A stretch of 64,000 bases of DNA, taken from Bradyrhizobium sp. NFR13. GTDB taxonomy: Bacteria > Pseudomonadota > Alphaproteobacteria > Rhizobiales > Xanthobacteraceae. The position numbers and the translations under genes are program-made. Below the pieces are notes generated by a model. It ran no database searches. It was not told the DNA's origin and saw only the letters and a program-made list of their open reading frames with translations. The DNA is taken from assembly GCF_900114605.1 (NCBI RefSeq), contig NZ_FOTP01000002.1, positions 372,001-436,000 on the forward strand. Reading direction: 5' to 3'. Positions 9,250-18,197 of this stretch are shown here, in pieces; the stretch's first letter is position 1; each line of letters starts with the position of its first letter.

Positions 9250-10899
9250 CTATGAATTGAACGACCCCGTCGACTTCACCTGATCCCGCAGCATGAATTT
9301 CTGGATCTTGCCTGTCGACGTCTTCGGGATCACGCCGAACACCACCGCCTTCGGCGTCTTGAAGCCCGGCATCTGCGCGCGGCAGAACGCGATGATGTCG
9401 GCTTCTGTCGCCTCGGCATTGGTCTTCAGTTCGACAAAAGCACACGGCACTTCGCCCCATTTGGCATCGGGCTTGGCGACCACGGCTGCGAACAGCACCG
9501 CCGGGTGTTTGTAGAGCACGTCCTCGACTTCCACCGACGAGATGTTCTCGCCGCCGGAGATGATGATGTCCTTGGAGCGATCCTTGATCGTGACATAGCC
9601 GGCGGCGTCGAGCACGCCGAGATCGCCGGTATGGAACCAGCCGCCTTCGAACGCCTCCTTGGTGGCCTTCTCGTTCTTCAGATAGCCCTTCATCACGATA
9701 TTGCCGCGGAACATGACCTCGCCGATGGTTTCGCCATCGCGCGGCACTTCCTGCATGGTCTCGGGATCGATCACCGTGACGCCTTCCTGCAGATGATAAG
9801 GCACGCCCTGGCGGCGCTTGAGCTGGGCGCGCTCATCTGCGGGCAGGGCGTCCCAGCCGGGCTGCTCGGCGCAGACCGAGGCCGGGCCATAGACTTCGGT
9901 CAGGCCATACACGTGGGTCAGCTTGATGCCGATCTTCTCGGCGCCGGACAAAACCGCCATTGGCGGCGGCGCGCCGGCGATCGAGCCCTGCACCAGCGGT
10001 CCACCGGAATAGGTGGGAGCATCGGGCGCGTTGATCAGCGTGTTGTAGACGATCGGCGCGCCGGACATGTGGGTGACGCCGTGCTCGCGCATCAGCGCGA
10101 AGATCTTGGTGGGATCGACCTTGCGCAGGCAGACATTCACGCCGGCGCTTGCCGCCACGGTCCAGGGGAAGCACCAGCCGTTGCAGTGGAACATCGGCAG
10201 GGTCCAGAGATAGACCGGATGCTGACCGAGACCAGCGGCGAGAATGTTGGAGACTGCATTGAGATAGGCGCCGCGATGATGGGTCACCACGCCTTTCGGA
10301 TTGCCTGTGGTTCCCGAGGTGTAGCCGAGCGCGATGGCGTCCCATTCGTCGAGCGGGAAGGCGCTGGTGAAATCGGGGCTGCCTTCGGCGAGGGCGGCTT
10401 CATATTCGAGTTCGCCGATCCGCTGGCCGCCGGCGAAGGAGGCGTCATCGACATCGATCACGGTCGGCTTCGGGCCAGTCATGAGGCCGAGGGCCTCGGT
10501 GATCACGCCGGAGAATTCCGGATCGACCAGCAGCAGCCTTGCGCCGCCATGGTCGAGCTGGAACGCGATGGCCGCGGCGTCGAGCCGGATATTGAGCGCG
10601 TTGAGGACGGCACCAGCCATGGGCACCGCGAAGTGTGCTTCGTTCATCGCCGGCAGGTTCGGCAGCATTGCTGCGACGGTGTCGCCGCGTCCGATGCCGC
10701 GGCCGGTCAGGAATGAGGCAAAGCGCCTGCAGCGCTCATAGGTCTGCGCCCAGGTGAAACGGAGTCCCTCATAGACCGTGCTGGTGAGGTCCGGATAAAC
10801 CGCCGCGCTGCGCCTGAGAAAGCTCAGTGGCGACAGCGGCACGAAGTTGGCCGGAGTCTGGTCGAGGCCGACGCTATAGGCGCCCTGATCTGGGATCAT
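9250..10899 (-). CDS. Acyl-CoA ligase (AMP-forming, ANL superfamily)
   Basis: The enzyme activates a carboxylic acid to its acyl-AMP and then to a CoA thioester. The product (549 aa) has the phosphate loop TSGTTGNPKGV, the A5 YGLTEVYG motif, the A7/A8 segments (WFHTGDLG, KDRSKDIIISGGENIS) and the catalytic C-terminal Lys in TSTGKIQK. It resembles medium-chain or methylthiopropionate-type ligases; the chain length cannot be set from sequence. The ATG at 10899 is preferred to a GTG at 10908 on spacing from AAGAG. It lies downstream of the TRAP transporter on the same strand, separated by a stem-loop, so it may activate the imported acid. Confidence 0.88.
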   Translation of the reverse strand: MIPDQGAYSVGLDQTPANFVPLSPLSFLRRSAAVYPDLTSTVYEGLRFTWAQTYERCRRFASFLTGRGIGRGDTVAAMLPNLPAMNEAHFAVPMAGAVLNALNIRLDAAAIAFQLDHGGARLLLVDPEFSGVITEALGLMTGPKPTVIDVDDASFAGGQRIGELEYEAALAEGSPDFTSAFPLDEWDAIALGYTSGTTGNPKGVVTHHRGAYLNAVSNILAAGLGQHPVYLWTLPMFHCNGWCFPWTVAASAGVNVCLRKVDPTKIFALMREHGVTHMSGAPIVYNTLINAPDAPTYSGGPLVQGSIAGAPPPMAVLSGAEKIGIKLTHVYGLTEVYGPASVCAEQPGWDALPADERAQLKRRQGVPYHLQEGVTVIDPETMQEVPRDGETIGEVMFRGNIVMKGYLKNEKATKEAFEGGWFHTGDLGVLDAAGYVTIKDRSKDIIISGGENISSVEVEDVLYKHPAVLFAAVVAKPDAKWGEVPCAFVELKTNAEATEADIIAFCRAQMPGFKTPKAVVFGVIPKTSTGKIQKFMLRDQVKSTGSFNS

Positions 10900-10998
10900 T
10901 TTTGACACTCTTTTATTTTAGCCAGTGAGTTACGAGAAATATCTCACTTATCAGTTTATCGTTGGAATGATCTTCCAAAGTCACACGAGGTAATTGCT

Positions 10999-11018
10999 GC
11001 AACCTTTTGAAAGGTTGC
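10999..11018 (-). terminator. Stem-loop after dctQM, possible terminator or attenuator
   Basis: GCAACCTTT at 10999-11007 is the exact reverse complement of AAAGGTTGC at 11010-11018, a hairpin with eight or nine pairs and a minimal loop. It starts three bases after the TAA of dctQM on the minus strand. No T-run follows, so termination may be partial and the acyl-CoA ligase may still be read through. A second inverted repeat, AGTGAG/CTCACT at 10924-10948, lies nearer to the ligase start and could be an operator. Confidence 0.4.
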
Positions 11019-11021
11019 GTC

Positions 11022-12905
11022 TTAAAGGAATCCAATCGAAATCCACGGGAAGATCGCGACGATGATCAGGCCGATCAGCAGGGCCAACAGATAGCCGAGA
11101 ATGGGCCGGATGCCTTCCGCCGGATCGACGCGGCCGATCGCACAGGCCGCATAATAGCCGACGCCGAAGGGCGGTGCGAACAATCCGATGCCCATGGCGA
11201 GGATGACGACCATCGCATAGTGGACCTCATGGACACCGACCAGCCGGGCGATCGGGAACAGCAGCGGCCCGAACAGCACGATGGCGGGAATGCCTTCCAG
11301 CACGCTGCCGAGGATCACGAAGGCGACGATGGATACCGCGATGAAGGTCGCTCCGCCGCCGGGCAGGCCCGTCATGGCCGCTGCCAGCGAGCGCGAGAAG
11401 CCTGACTGGGTGAGACCCCAGGCCATGCCGGTCGCGGTTCCGATGATCAGCAGGATCGCGCCGGAGAGGCAGGCCGTATCCACCAGCATCGGCTTCAGCC
11501 GGCTCCAGTCGAACTGGCGATAGATCAGCAGGCCGGCCAGCACGGCATAGACGATGCCGATGGTGGAGACTTCCGTTGCGGTCGCCACGCCCTCGACCAC
11601 AGCAGCGCGGATCACGAAGGGCAGCGCGATGGCCGGCAGCGAAATGATGAAGGCTTTGCCGATCTGCGCGCCGGTCGCCCGCTTCACATGGCTGAGATCC
11701 TCGCCGCGATAGCGCCACCACACCAATGCGCCGAGCGTGATTGCCAGCACGACGCCCGGCAGCAACCCGCCGGTGAACAGCGCCGAGATCGAGACGCCGG
11801 TCACCGAACCGATGGTGATCAGCACCAGACTTGGCGGAATGGTCTCGGTCTGGGCGCCAGTTGCCGAGAGTAGGGCGACGAGATCGCCCGGCTTGGCGCC
11901 GCGCGCCTTCATTTCCGGGAACAGCACTGGCGCCACCGCCGCCATATCGGCGGCCTTGGAGCCGGAAATGCCGGAGACGAGATACATCGCGCCGATCAGC
12001 ACGTAGTGCAGGCCGCCGCGGACATGGCCGAGCAGGCTGGCGAGGAACGCCACCATGGCGCGGGCCATGCCGGTCATCTCGATCAGCAGGCCCAGGAACA
12101 CGAATAACGGCACGGACAGCAGAATGAGGTGGCTCATGCCCTCGTCCATGCGGCCAACCAGCACCATGATCGGCGTCCGCGTGGTCAGCGCCATATAGCC
12201 GAAGATCGCGAGGCCGAATCCGAATGCGATCGGCACGCCGGCGAAGACGCAGAGCGCCACGACGCCGACGAAGAAGATAATGAGGTTCAGATTGCCGAGT
12301 GTGCGCAGCAGCGGCTCGGCGAGCCAGAATACGCCCATGATCGCCACGACGGTTGCCAGCGCCGCCAGCACGGTCCGCTTGTCGCCATAACGCAGCAGCC
12401 GGAGCAGGGCGAACAGCGACATGATCGTGATGCCCACAGGCAGCGCGGCGGCACGAAAGCTGTTGGCGATCTGCAGCGCCGGTGTCGTGATGTAGCTTTC
12501 CTCATAGGCATATTCGAAGGACGGCCCGACGATCATCAGCAGGAACGCCAAAGCGGCCGCAGTTGCGATCACGTCCAGAAAAGCCCAGGTCCGCGGCCCG
12601 GCGCTCGCTACCAGCGCCGTCATCCGCATATGCTCGCCACGCCGGAACGCGACGGCCGAACCCAGCATCGCCAGCCACAGGAACAGGATCGATGCCAGTT
12701 CGTCCGACCACACCAGCGGCCGGTGCAGGCCATAGCGCGCAACCACGCCGGCAAACAGGATGATGATCTCGGCGACGACCAGCAACGCGGCCGGGATTTC
12801 CACCAGCGCGCCAAGGATCTTGTCCAGCGAGGTCAGCAATGCCTGCGGGCGAGTGACGGGTAACGTCGCCTCGCCCGGCGCCTGCGTGAGTTCGGCATGA
12901 GCCAT
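11022..12905 (-). CDS. TRAP transporter fused small and large permease (DctQ-DctM)
   Basis: TRAP transporters import carboxylates using an ion gradient and a periplasmic binding protein. The 627-aa product has a DctQ-like part over about residues 35-190 (membrane spans, VWSDELASILFLWLAMLG, and RRGEHMRM), a linker with two more spans, then a complete DctM domain (GVPIAFGFGLAIFGYMALTT, VSGISGSKAADMAAVAPVL, FAPPFGVG). The fused form is known in TRAP systems. The ATG at 12905 lies eight bases after the dctP stop; an upstream extension to 12980 would overlap dctP. The substrate is unknown. Confidence 0.88.
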   Translation of the reverse strand: MAHAELTQAPGEATLPVTRPQALLTSLDKILGALVEIPAALLVVAEIIILFAGVVARYGLHRPLVWSDELASILFLWLAMLGSAVAFRRGEHMRMTALVASAGPRTWAFLDVIATAAALAFLLMIVGPSFEYAYEESYITTPALQIANSFRAAALPVGITIMSLFALLRLLRYGDKRTVLAALATVVAIMGVFWLAEPLLRTLGNLNLIIFFVGVVALCVFAGVPIAFGFGLAIFGYMALTTRTPIMVLVGRMDEGMSHLILLSVPLFVFLGLLIEMTGMARAMVAFLASLLGHVRGGLHYVLIGAMYLVSGISGSKAADMAAVAPVLFPEMKARGAKPGDLVALLSATGAQTETIPPSLVLITIGSVTGVSISALFTGGLLPGVVLAITLGALVWWRYRGEDLSHVKRATGAQIGKAFIISLPAIALPFVIRAAVVEGVATATEVSTIGIVYAVLAGLLIYRQFDWSRLKPMLVDTACLSGAILLIIGTATGMAWGLTQSGFSRSLAAAMTGLPGGGATFIAVSIVAFVILGSVLEGIPAIVLFGPLLFPIARLVGVHEVHYAMVVILAMGIGLFAPPFGVGYYAACAIGRVDPAEGIRPILGYLLALLIGLIIVAIFPWISIGFL

Positions 12906-12913
12906 CGGACTGC

Positions 12914-13933
12914 TTACGCCAGCTTGCCGACGGACTTCTCGAGCAGCGACCAGGCCTGGTCGCCATATTTGCCCTTCCATTCCGCGTAGAAGCCGGCGGA
13001 GCGCAGCTTGTCACGGAACGGCGCCACCTGTGGCTGGTTGAAGATCAGGCCCTTGGCGAGCAGCTCGTCGCGCACCGTGCCGTTCAGCTTCGCGGTATCC
13101 TCGCGTTCCTTGACGGCGGCGGCGTTGATGTTCTTCGCCACGATCTCGCGCAGATTGGCGGGCAGGCGCTCCCAGGCGCGGCGATTGACGAGGAACCAGA
13201 AGCCATCCCACATGTGGTTGGTCATCGAGCAGTATTTCTGCACTTCGTAGAGCTTCGCCGTAGAGATCAGCGCCAGCGGATTTTCCTGGCCTTCAACGAC
13301 CTTGGTCTGCAGCGCCGAATAGACTTCGCTGAAATTGATCGAGGCCGGCGCGCTGTCGAAAGCCTTGTACATGGAGGTCCATAGCGGCGACACCGGCACG
13401 CGGATCTTGAAGCCCTTGAGGTCGTCGGGGCCGTTGATCGGGCGTGTGGACGAGGTGGTCTGGCGGAAGCCGTTGTCCCAGATCTTGTCCATGACGACGA
13501 GATTGGCCTTGGTGATCTCGCCGCGCACATAAGCGCCGAGTTCGCCGTCCATGGCCTTCCAGACGGTGTCGTAATCGGGGAAGGCGAAGCCGATGCCATT
13601 GATCGATGCAGCCGGTACGAGCGTTGCGAGGATCAGGCCGGAGAGTGTGAAGAACTCGACGCCGCCGGAGCGGATCTGGCTCAGCATGTCGGTATCGGAG
13701 CCGAGCTGGTTATTCGGAAATACCTGCAGGTCGACCTTGCCACCGGTCTCGGTCTTGATCGCCGCCGACATCTCGCGGGCGCGGACGTTGAGCGGGTGCG
13801 TGTCGGGCAGGTTATTCGCGTATTTGTAGACGAATTCGGCCTGCTGGGCGCGCGCCACGAAGGGCATGCCGATGCCACCCATTGCGGTCGCGGCAGCCGA
13901 TGCCTTCAGCAGAGTCCGGCGTGAAATCGTCAT
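12914..13933 (-). CDS. TRAP transporter substrate-binding protein (DctP family)
   Basis: The 339-aa periplasmic protein captures the substrate and delivers it to the fused permease. It starts MTISRRTLLKASAAATAMGG, a twin-arginine (Tat) signal ending near ARAQQ, rather than the more usual Sec signal. Family signatures include NLPDTHPLN, GSDTDMLSQIRSGGVEFF, LKGFKIRVP and the conserved Arg in that strand which contacts substrate carboxylates. The ATG at 13933 is preceded by GGGAG at seven bases. It heads the operon dctP-dctQM(-acyl-CoA ligase) and faces a divergent SDR gene across 243 bases. Confidence 0.9.
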   Translation of the reverse strand: MTISRRTLLKASAAATAMGGIGMPFVARAQQAEFVYKYANNLPDTHPLNVRAREMSAAIKTETGGKVDLQVFPNNQLGSDTDMLSQIRSGGVEFFTLSGLILATLVPAASINGIGFAFPDYDTVWKAMDGELGAYVRGEITKANLVVMDKIWDNGFRQTTSSTRPINGPDDLKGFKIRVPVSPLWTSMYKAFDSAPASINFSEVYSALQTKVVEGQENPLALISTAKLYEVQKYCSMTNHMWDGFWFLVNRRAWERLPANLREIVAKNINAAAVKEREDTAKLNGTVRDELLAKGLIFNQPQVAPFRDKLRSAGFYAEWKGKYGDQAWSLLEKSVGKLA

Positions 13934-14176
13934 TTTGTTTCTCCCAACCACTTCTTTGTTTGCCTTTGTGAGGCGCAAGGGCCCTTGCCGTCTGGTCATC
14001 ATGCCCGGGCTGCCCGGTCAAGCCTTTTCACGATGTGATCAAAGGCCAAGGCCCGATAAGAGGACGCCGGCACACGGCTTTTGCGCCGGGCGAATTTGTG
14101 GGAAGCATCACGCGAATGCAGCCGCCGGCAGTCAGGACCGGCCAAGCACCGTCTGCAGGAAACGCAAGGACAGCAT

Positions 14177-14950
14177 ATGAATAGGGATCACGGCGTAGCG
14201 ATCATCACCGGCGGCGCATCGGGAATCGGTCTGGCGATTGCGAAGGCAGCCGTGGGCGAGGGCTGGAAGGTGCTCCTCGCTGACCTCGCCCAGCCTGCTC
14301 TGGATGCCGCCAAGGCCCAGGTCGACGCCATCAAAGCTGGTGTGACCAAAACCGTCGTCATGGACGTCGCCAATGAGGACGCCGTGATCGCCGGATTGAA
14401 GGATTGCGAAGCCGGTTTCGGTCCGGTGCGCGGCCTTGTGAATTCTGCGGGTATCGGCCGTCAGGTGCCGTTCTTCGAGACCTCGGTGAAACTGTTTCGC
14501 GAGATTCTCGACATCAATCTGGTCGGCACCTTTGCGGTTGCCAAGGAAGCTGCGCGGCTAATGCAGGCCCATGGCGGCGGCGCCATCGTCAATGTGGCGT
14601 CGGTGTCGGGGCTGCGCGGCAATATCGAGCGCTCGGCCTATGGCGCATCCAAGGGCGGCGTCGTCACGCTGACCCAGGTGATGGCCTGCGAACTGGCGCC
14701 GTTGAAGATTCGCGTCAACGCGATTGCGCCGGGCCCGTTCGAAACGCCGATGGTGCAGGAGATGCACACGGCGGCGACGCGGGAAGGCTGGATGCAGGTT
14801 GTCCCGCAGCGGCGTTACGCCGAGCCGGAGGAGGTCGCGGGGGCGGCGATGTTCCTGCTGGATGACAACAAGTCGAGCTTCGTGACGGGCCACGTTCTCA
14901 ATGTCGATGGCGGCTTTGCCGCGCACGGGTTGCTGCCGAAATATCCGTAG
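14177..14950 (+). CDS. Short-chain dehydrogenase/reductase (classical SDR)
   Basis: The product (257 aa) is an NAD(P)-dependent oxidoreductase. It has the cofactor motif TGGASGIG (11-18), NSAG, the catalytic Ser and Tyr-x-x-x-Lys in SAYGASKGG, and the C-terminal VTGHVLNVDGG. An Asp in LADL after beta-2 suggests NAD(H). Substrate is unknown; the best context is the divergent TRAP/acyl-CoA ligase operon, suggesting a role in breakdown of the imported acid. The ATG at 14177 follows AAGGA by six bases. Confidence 0.88.
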   Translation: MNRDHGVAIITGGASGIGLAIAKAAVGEGWKVLLADLAQPALDAAKAQVDAIKAGVTKTVVMDVANEDAVIAGLKDCEAGFGPVRGLVNSAGIGRQVPFFETSVKLFREILDINLVGTFAVAKEAARLMQAHGGGAIVNVASVSGLRGNIERSAYGASKGGVVTLTQVMACELAPLKIRVNAIAPGPFETPMVQEMHTAATREGWMQVVPQRRYAEPEEVAGAAMFLLDDNKSSFVTGHVLNVDGGFAAHGLLPKYP

Positions 14951-14964
14951 GAGCAACAAAGCTC

Positions 14965-14995
14965 CGTCATGGCCGGGCTTGTCCCGGCCATGACG
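14965..14995. repeat. Palindromic REP-like element between convergent genes
   Basis: CGTCATGGCCGGG (14965-14977) and CCCGGCCATGACG (14983-14995) form a perfect 13-bp stem with loop CTTGT. Palindromes of the form GTCATGGCCGGG-CTTGT-CCCGGCCATGAC are, to my knowledge, dispersed in many copies in Bradyrhizobium and Rhodopseudomonas genomes. Here it sits 14 bases after one stop codon and 21 bases before the end of the convergent XRE gene, so it probably also works as a two-way terminator. Confidence 0.8.
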
Positions 14996-15016
14996 ATCAA
15001 CACAGGCGTTAGGGCG

Positions 15017-15883
15017 CTAGCTTTTAGCCGCGATCAGCGCCTTCATCCGCTCGGCGTCCGCATTCGTCGCGGGCGTGTAGACCACCATGCCCAAATTCGG
15101 CTGGCCATCGACCGAAAAGGTCGAATAGCTCATCGTGAACGGTCCTACGACCGGATGGTTCACATGCTTCTTGCCCTCGCCGTAGCTGCCGACATCGTTG
15201 TCGTGCCACATGGCCGCAAAGTCCGGACTTACCTTGCAGAGCTCGTCGATCAGTGTCTGGGCGCGTTTTGATGCGCCGCTGCGCGTGATGTCGGCGCGAA
15301 AAGCCGCCACGGCGAAGCGCGCGTCATTCTCCCAATCCGGCATCTTGGCGCGGACATTCGGACGACAGAACAGGATGCGCAGGACGTTGCGCTCTTCGGG
15401 CGCGATGTTCGGATAATCGCCAAGCACGGCCAGCGCCGCACGGTTCCAGGCCACGATATCCCAGGTCGCATTCCTCACGACAGCGGCGCTGAACTCCATC
15501 GAATCCAGCACGCGCTGCAGCGTCGGCGTGACGATATCGGACGGCTCAAAGCGGACTTCCGGCAGCCGGTGCTGCGCCAGCAGAAACAGATGCTCGCGCT
15601 CGATTGCCGACAATTCCAGCGCGCGTGAAATCCTGTCGAGCACATCGACAGACGGCGCGCCGCCGCGTCCTTGCTCCAGCCACGTGTACCAGGTGGCGCT
15701 AACATTGGCGCGTTGCGCGACTTCCTCGCGCCGCAGGCCCGGTGTGCGGCGTCGCTCCGATGAGAAGCCGAAGGCCACGGGATCGAGCCTGGCGCGGCGA
15801 TCCCGGAGATAAGCGCCCAGTGGATTGGAGCCTGCGCCGAGAGTTGTTTCGATAACCATCATGCTCAGCCTGTTAGTCGCCAT
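15017..15883 (-). CDS. XRE-family regulator with MmyB-like ligand domain
   Basis: The 288-aa product has an N-terminal helix-turn-helix (about residues 18-80, including RRTPGLRREEVAQRANVS and TWYTWLEQGR) followed by a C-terminal MmyB-type ligand-binding domain (RNATWDIVAWNRAALAVLGD, NVLRILF). This architecture is a widespread one-component regulator. It is divergent from the SDR gene at 15959 with about 75 bases between starts, so local control of that gene is likely. Alternative starts exist at 15862 and 15859. In related pairs such regulators commonly repress a neighbouring oxidoreductase. Confidence 0.87.
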   Translation of the reverse strand: MATNRLSMMVIETTLGAGSNPLGAYLRDRRARLDPVAFGFSSERRRTPGLRREEVAQRANVSATWYTWLEQGRGGAPSVDVLDRISRALELSAIEREHLFLLAQHRLPEVRFEPSDIVTPTLQRVLDSMEFSAAVVRNATWDIVAWNRAALAVLGDYPNIAPEERNVLRILFCRPNVRAKMPDWENDARFAVAAFRADITRSGASKRAQTLIDELCKVSPDFAAMWHDNDVGSYGEGKKHVNHPVVGPFTMSYSTFSVDGQPNLGMVVYTPATNADAERMKALIAAKS

Positions 15884-15958
15884 ACCCGTATAACGTCACG
15901 GCTTCACGCGGTGTAGCGCAGGACCGATACATCCGTGCAGTCACGAGAGGAATATCAC

Positions 15959-16849
15959 ATGCGTGTTTTCGTTACCGGTGCTTCGGGCTTTGTCGGATCT
16001 GCCATTGTTCAGGAACTGATCGGCGCCGGTCATCAGGTGCTTGGTCTCGCGCGCTCGGACGCATCCGCCAACGTGCTGGCCGACGCTGGCGCGCAGATCC
16101 ATCGCGGCGATCTGGAAGATCTGGGCAGCCTGCGCTCTGGCGCCGCCAATTCGGACGGCGTGATCCATACGGCCTTCATCCACGACTTCTCAAGGTTCAA
16201 GGAAAACAGCGCGATCGACGCGCGCGCCATCGAGACACTTGGCGATGTGCTGGCAGGCTCCGATCGGCCCTTGATCGTGACGTCCGGCATGGCCTTCATC
16301 GCGCCGGGACGCGTGGCTACCGAAGACATGGGTCCGTCCAGCGCGTCGCCCAGCCCGCGCGTGTCGGAACAGGTTGCCGAGCGCCTGGCGGCCCGCGGCG
16401 TGCGTGTCTCAGCGGTCCGTTTGCCGCCATCGGTTCATGGCGATGGCGATCATGGCTTCGTGCCACGGCTGATTACGATCGCGCGGGAGAAGGGCGCCTC
16501 CGCCTATGTTGGCGACGGCCTCAACCGCTGGCCTGCTGCACACCGGCTGGACGTCGCCCGGCTCTACAGGCTCGTACTGGAGCATGGCGTCGCCGCGCCG
16601 CGCTATCATGGCGGCGCCGAGCAAGGCGTGCCATTCCGTGAGATTGCCGAGGTCATCGGTCGGCAGCTGAGCCTGCCGGTCGTCTCGCAATCGCCGGCTG
16701 AAGCGGCCGATCACTTCGGCTGGTTCGCAGGCTTCGCGTCGATGGATGCGCCGGCGTCCAGCGATTGGACACAACAGCAGCTTGGCTGGCGACCAACGCA
16801 GTCAGGATTGATCTCGGACCTCAATCACGTCAGATATTTCGGCGGCTGA
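15959..16849 (+). CDS. Atypical extended SDR (NAD-dependent epimerase/dehydratase type)
   Basis: The product (296 aa) starts [14 protein letters not shown], with the extended-SDR dinucleotide motif TGASGFVG (6-13). Later family landmarks are [27 protein letters not shown] and the substrate-lobe [16 protein letters not shown]. No clear Tyr-x-x-x-Lys pair is visible where it is expected (the sequence there is [15 protein letters not shown]), so it belongs to the atypical SDR group and may have a changed mechanism. The ATG at 15959 follows GAGAGG with good spacing. It is divergent from the XRE regulator at 15883, its likely repressor. Confidence 0.83.
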   Translation: MRVFVTGASGFVGSAIVQELIGAGHQVLGLARSDASANVLADAGAQIHRGDLEDLGSLRSGAANSDGVIHTAFIHDFSRFKENSAIDARAIETLGDVLAGSDRPLIVTSGMAFIAPGRVATEDMGPSSASPSPRVSEQVAERLAARGVRVSAVRLPPSVHGDGDHGFVPRLITIAREKGASAYVGDGLNRWPAAHRLDVARLYRLVLEHGVAAPRYHGGAEQGVPFREIAEVIGRQLSLPVVSQSPAEAADHFGWFAGFASMDAPASSDWTQQQLGWRPTQSGLISDLNHVRYFGG

Positions 16850-17025
16850 AGATGCAATGATGTGGGAGCGCAAACTGGCTCGAATGGCTGCTCGGTCAAC
16901 TGGATATCGCAACAATTTGAGCTAAACCTCTGGGATCGCTACGAGATAATATATTCCATAATATACCTTATGCGAATCCGAGATGTGGACATGTCAGACT
17001 GGCGAAATCCCGGAAGCTGTTCCCG

Positions 17026-17715
17026 CTACCCGTTGAGCAGTTCGATCATCGGTTCGGGTTTGCCGCTCCACACCATGCGATAGACGCTTCCCTGGGCCAC
17101 TGATTGGACGGCGTGCGGAAACAACGCGGCAAGGCATGTCCCTCCGGGATGCCGGACCGATGGATAGATGATCCCGTTGAGACCGCGCACGCGCGCGGCT
17201 TCGGCCAATGCGTTCCCGGCTGGATAGCCAATGGTCTTTTCCGGATGCAAGGACTGATGCGTCGGGTGCGGCCTCAGATCGACGAATTCGCCTGCGAAGC
17301 TCGCAAACATCTCCGCGTATTCGACCACGGCGTTGAAATCGCCGGCTGCTGCGAGCGCCTCCGTCAGGTGAAATCTGACCTCGACCAGGCTGGTTTCGAC
17401 TTCGAACGCGGCATACCAGGCGCCACGTTCGGCACCGTTGAACCTGTTCGGTTCTCGAGGCTTTGCATAGGCGAACGAGGCGTTGATGAAGTGCGCATGC
17501 GGGACGCCGTATACGAGCTCGTACGATTGCACCTCGCCTGCCCCTCGAGCCTGGGCGATGCGTCTGTTGCTCGTCGCACCTTCGATTTCGCTCAATGCCT
17601 CGAATTCGGAATCATCGACCAGATCATGCAACACAGACTCCCGGAGCCGGGCGGTCGTCACAAGGCGAACGGTCCGCTCGAATCCCTGGCGGCTGATCGT
17701 CAAACCCTCAAGCAT
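17026..17715 (-). CDS. RES-domain toxin of a toxin-antitoxin pair
   Basis: RES toxins attack cellular NAD (phosphorolysis, as in MbcT) or ADP-ribosylate targets (ParT), stopping growth. The 229-aa product carries the family R-E-S residues: Arg91 in REPNRFNGAERG, Glu in FEVETSLVEVRFH (107/112) and Ser186 in PSVRHPGGTCLA. It begins three bases after the antitoxin stop, the usual antitoxin-first order. About 110 residues precede the core ExTSLxEV strand, longer than minimal RES proteins. Downstream lies an AT-rich stretch with a direct repeat of ATAATATA (16946-16953, 16958-16965), consistent with acquired DNA. Confidence 0.87.
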   Translation of the reverse strand: MLEGLTISRQGFERTVRLVTTARLRESVLHDLVDDSEFEALSEIEGATSNRRIAQARGAGEVQSYELVYGVPHAHFINASFAYAKPREPNRFNGAERGAWYAAFEVETSLVEVRFHLTEALAAAGDFNAVVEYAEMFASFAGEFVDLRPHPTHQSLHPEKTIGYPAGNALAEAARVRGLNGIIYPSVRHPGGTCLAALFPHAVQSVAQGSVYRMVWSGKPEPMIELLNG

Positions 17716-17718
17716 CGA

Positions 17719-18159
17719 TCACAGGCCGCCGCGCACCGCATCGACATAGCGACGGGTCTCGAGCATGAGCGGAATGCCGCCCTCGATCATGGCATCGACC
17801 GGCGTTCGGCGCTGAAAGATCGGACCCTTGTTCGTCAGCTTCGGCCAACGCAACGCCATGTCGTCGGCGAACAGAAGTCGAAGCCCCTTGTAAACGCCGA
17901 TCGCGGCTGACGCGCGCGTGAGTTGGTCTTGCGAGAGAGGTTGATCCCATGCCCCTCGCTTGATCCGGTCCCAGGTGCTTTCGGATACGCCAAGCAACGT
18001 CGCAGCTTCGGCATTGGTGAGCGCCCACTGCTCGACAATCTTCCGATATGCCTTGATGGCGACAGGCGACAATCGCTCACGGTCCGGTGCCTTCGTGAAC
18101 GTCTGAATATCGACCGGCGTAAGGGGCATCTGGACGCCAGTCGCTGCGATCTCGATCAT
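17719..18159 (-). CDS. Xre/MbcA/ParS-type antitoxin
   Basis: The product (146 aa) has a central Xre-like helix-turn-helix (ALTNAEAATLLGVSESTWDR, then IKRG) and the C-terminal DUF2384 toxin-binding region (GVYKGLRLLFADDMALRW, ending YVDAVRGGL). In this family the C-terminus blocks the toxin's active site and the HTH represses the operon. The ATG at 18159 is chosen because GGGAGGGAG precedes it; the longer frame to 18219 would run into the inverted repeat that looks like the operator. It is the first gene of the pair with the RES toxin. Confidence 0.87.
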   Translation of the reverse strand: MIEIAATGVQMPLTPVDIQTFTKAPDRERLSPVAIKAYRKIVEQWALTNAEAATLLGVSESTWDRIKRGAWDQPLSQDQLTRASAAIGVYKGLRLLFADDMALRWPKLTNKGPIFQRRTPVDAMIEGGIPLMLETRRYVDAVRGGL

Positions 18160-18197
18160 GACTCCCTCCCTCATTACCTGATCACAGATATCATCAT

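Noticed and set aside
9505..10716. Plus-strand open frame of 403 codons opposite the acyl-CoA ligase.
   Set aside because: Shadow of a GC-rich gene; no start signal and no recognisable fold.
17104..17910. Plus-strand frame of 268 codons opposite the RES toxin and antitoxin.
   Set aside because: Both minus-strand genes have family motifs and tight spacing; the antisense product is unrecognisable.
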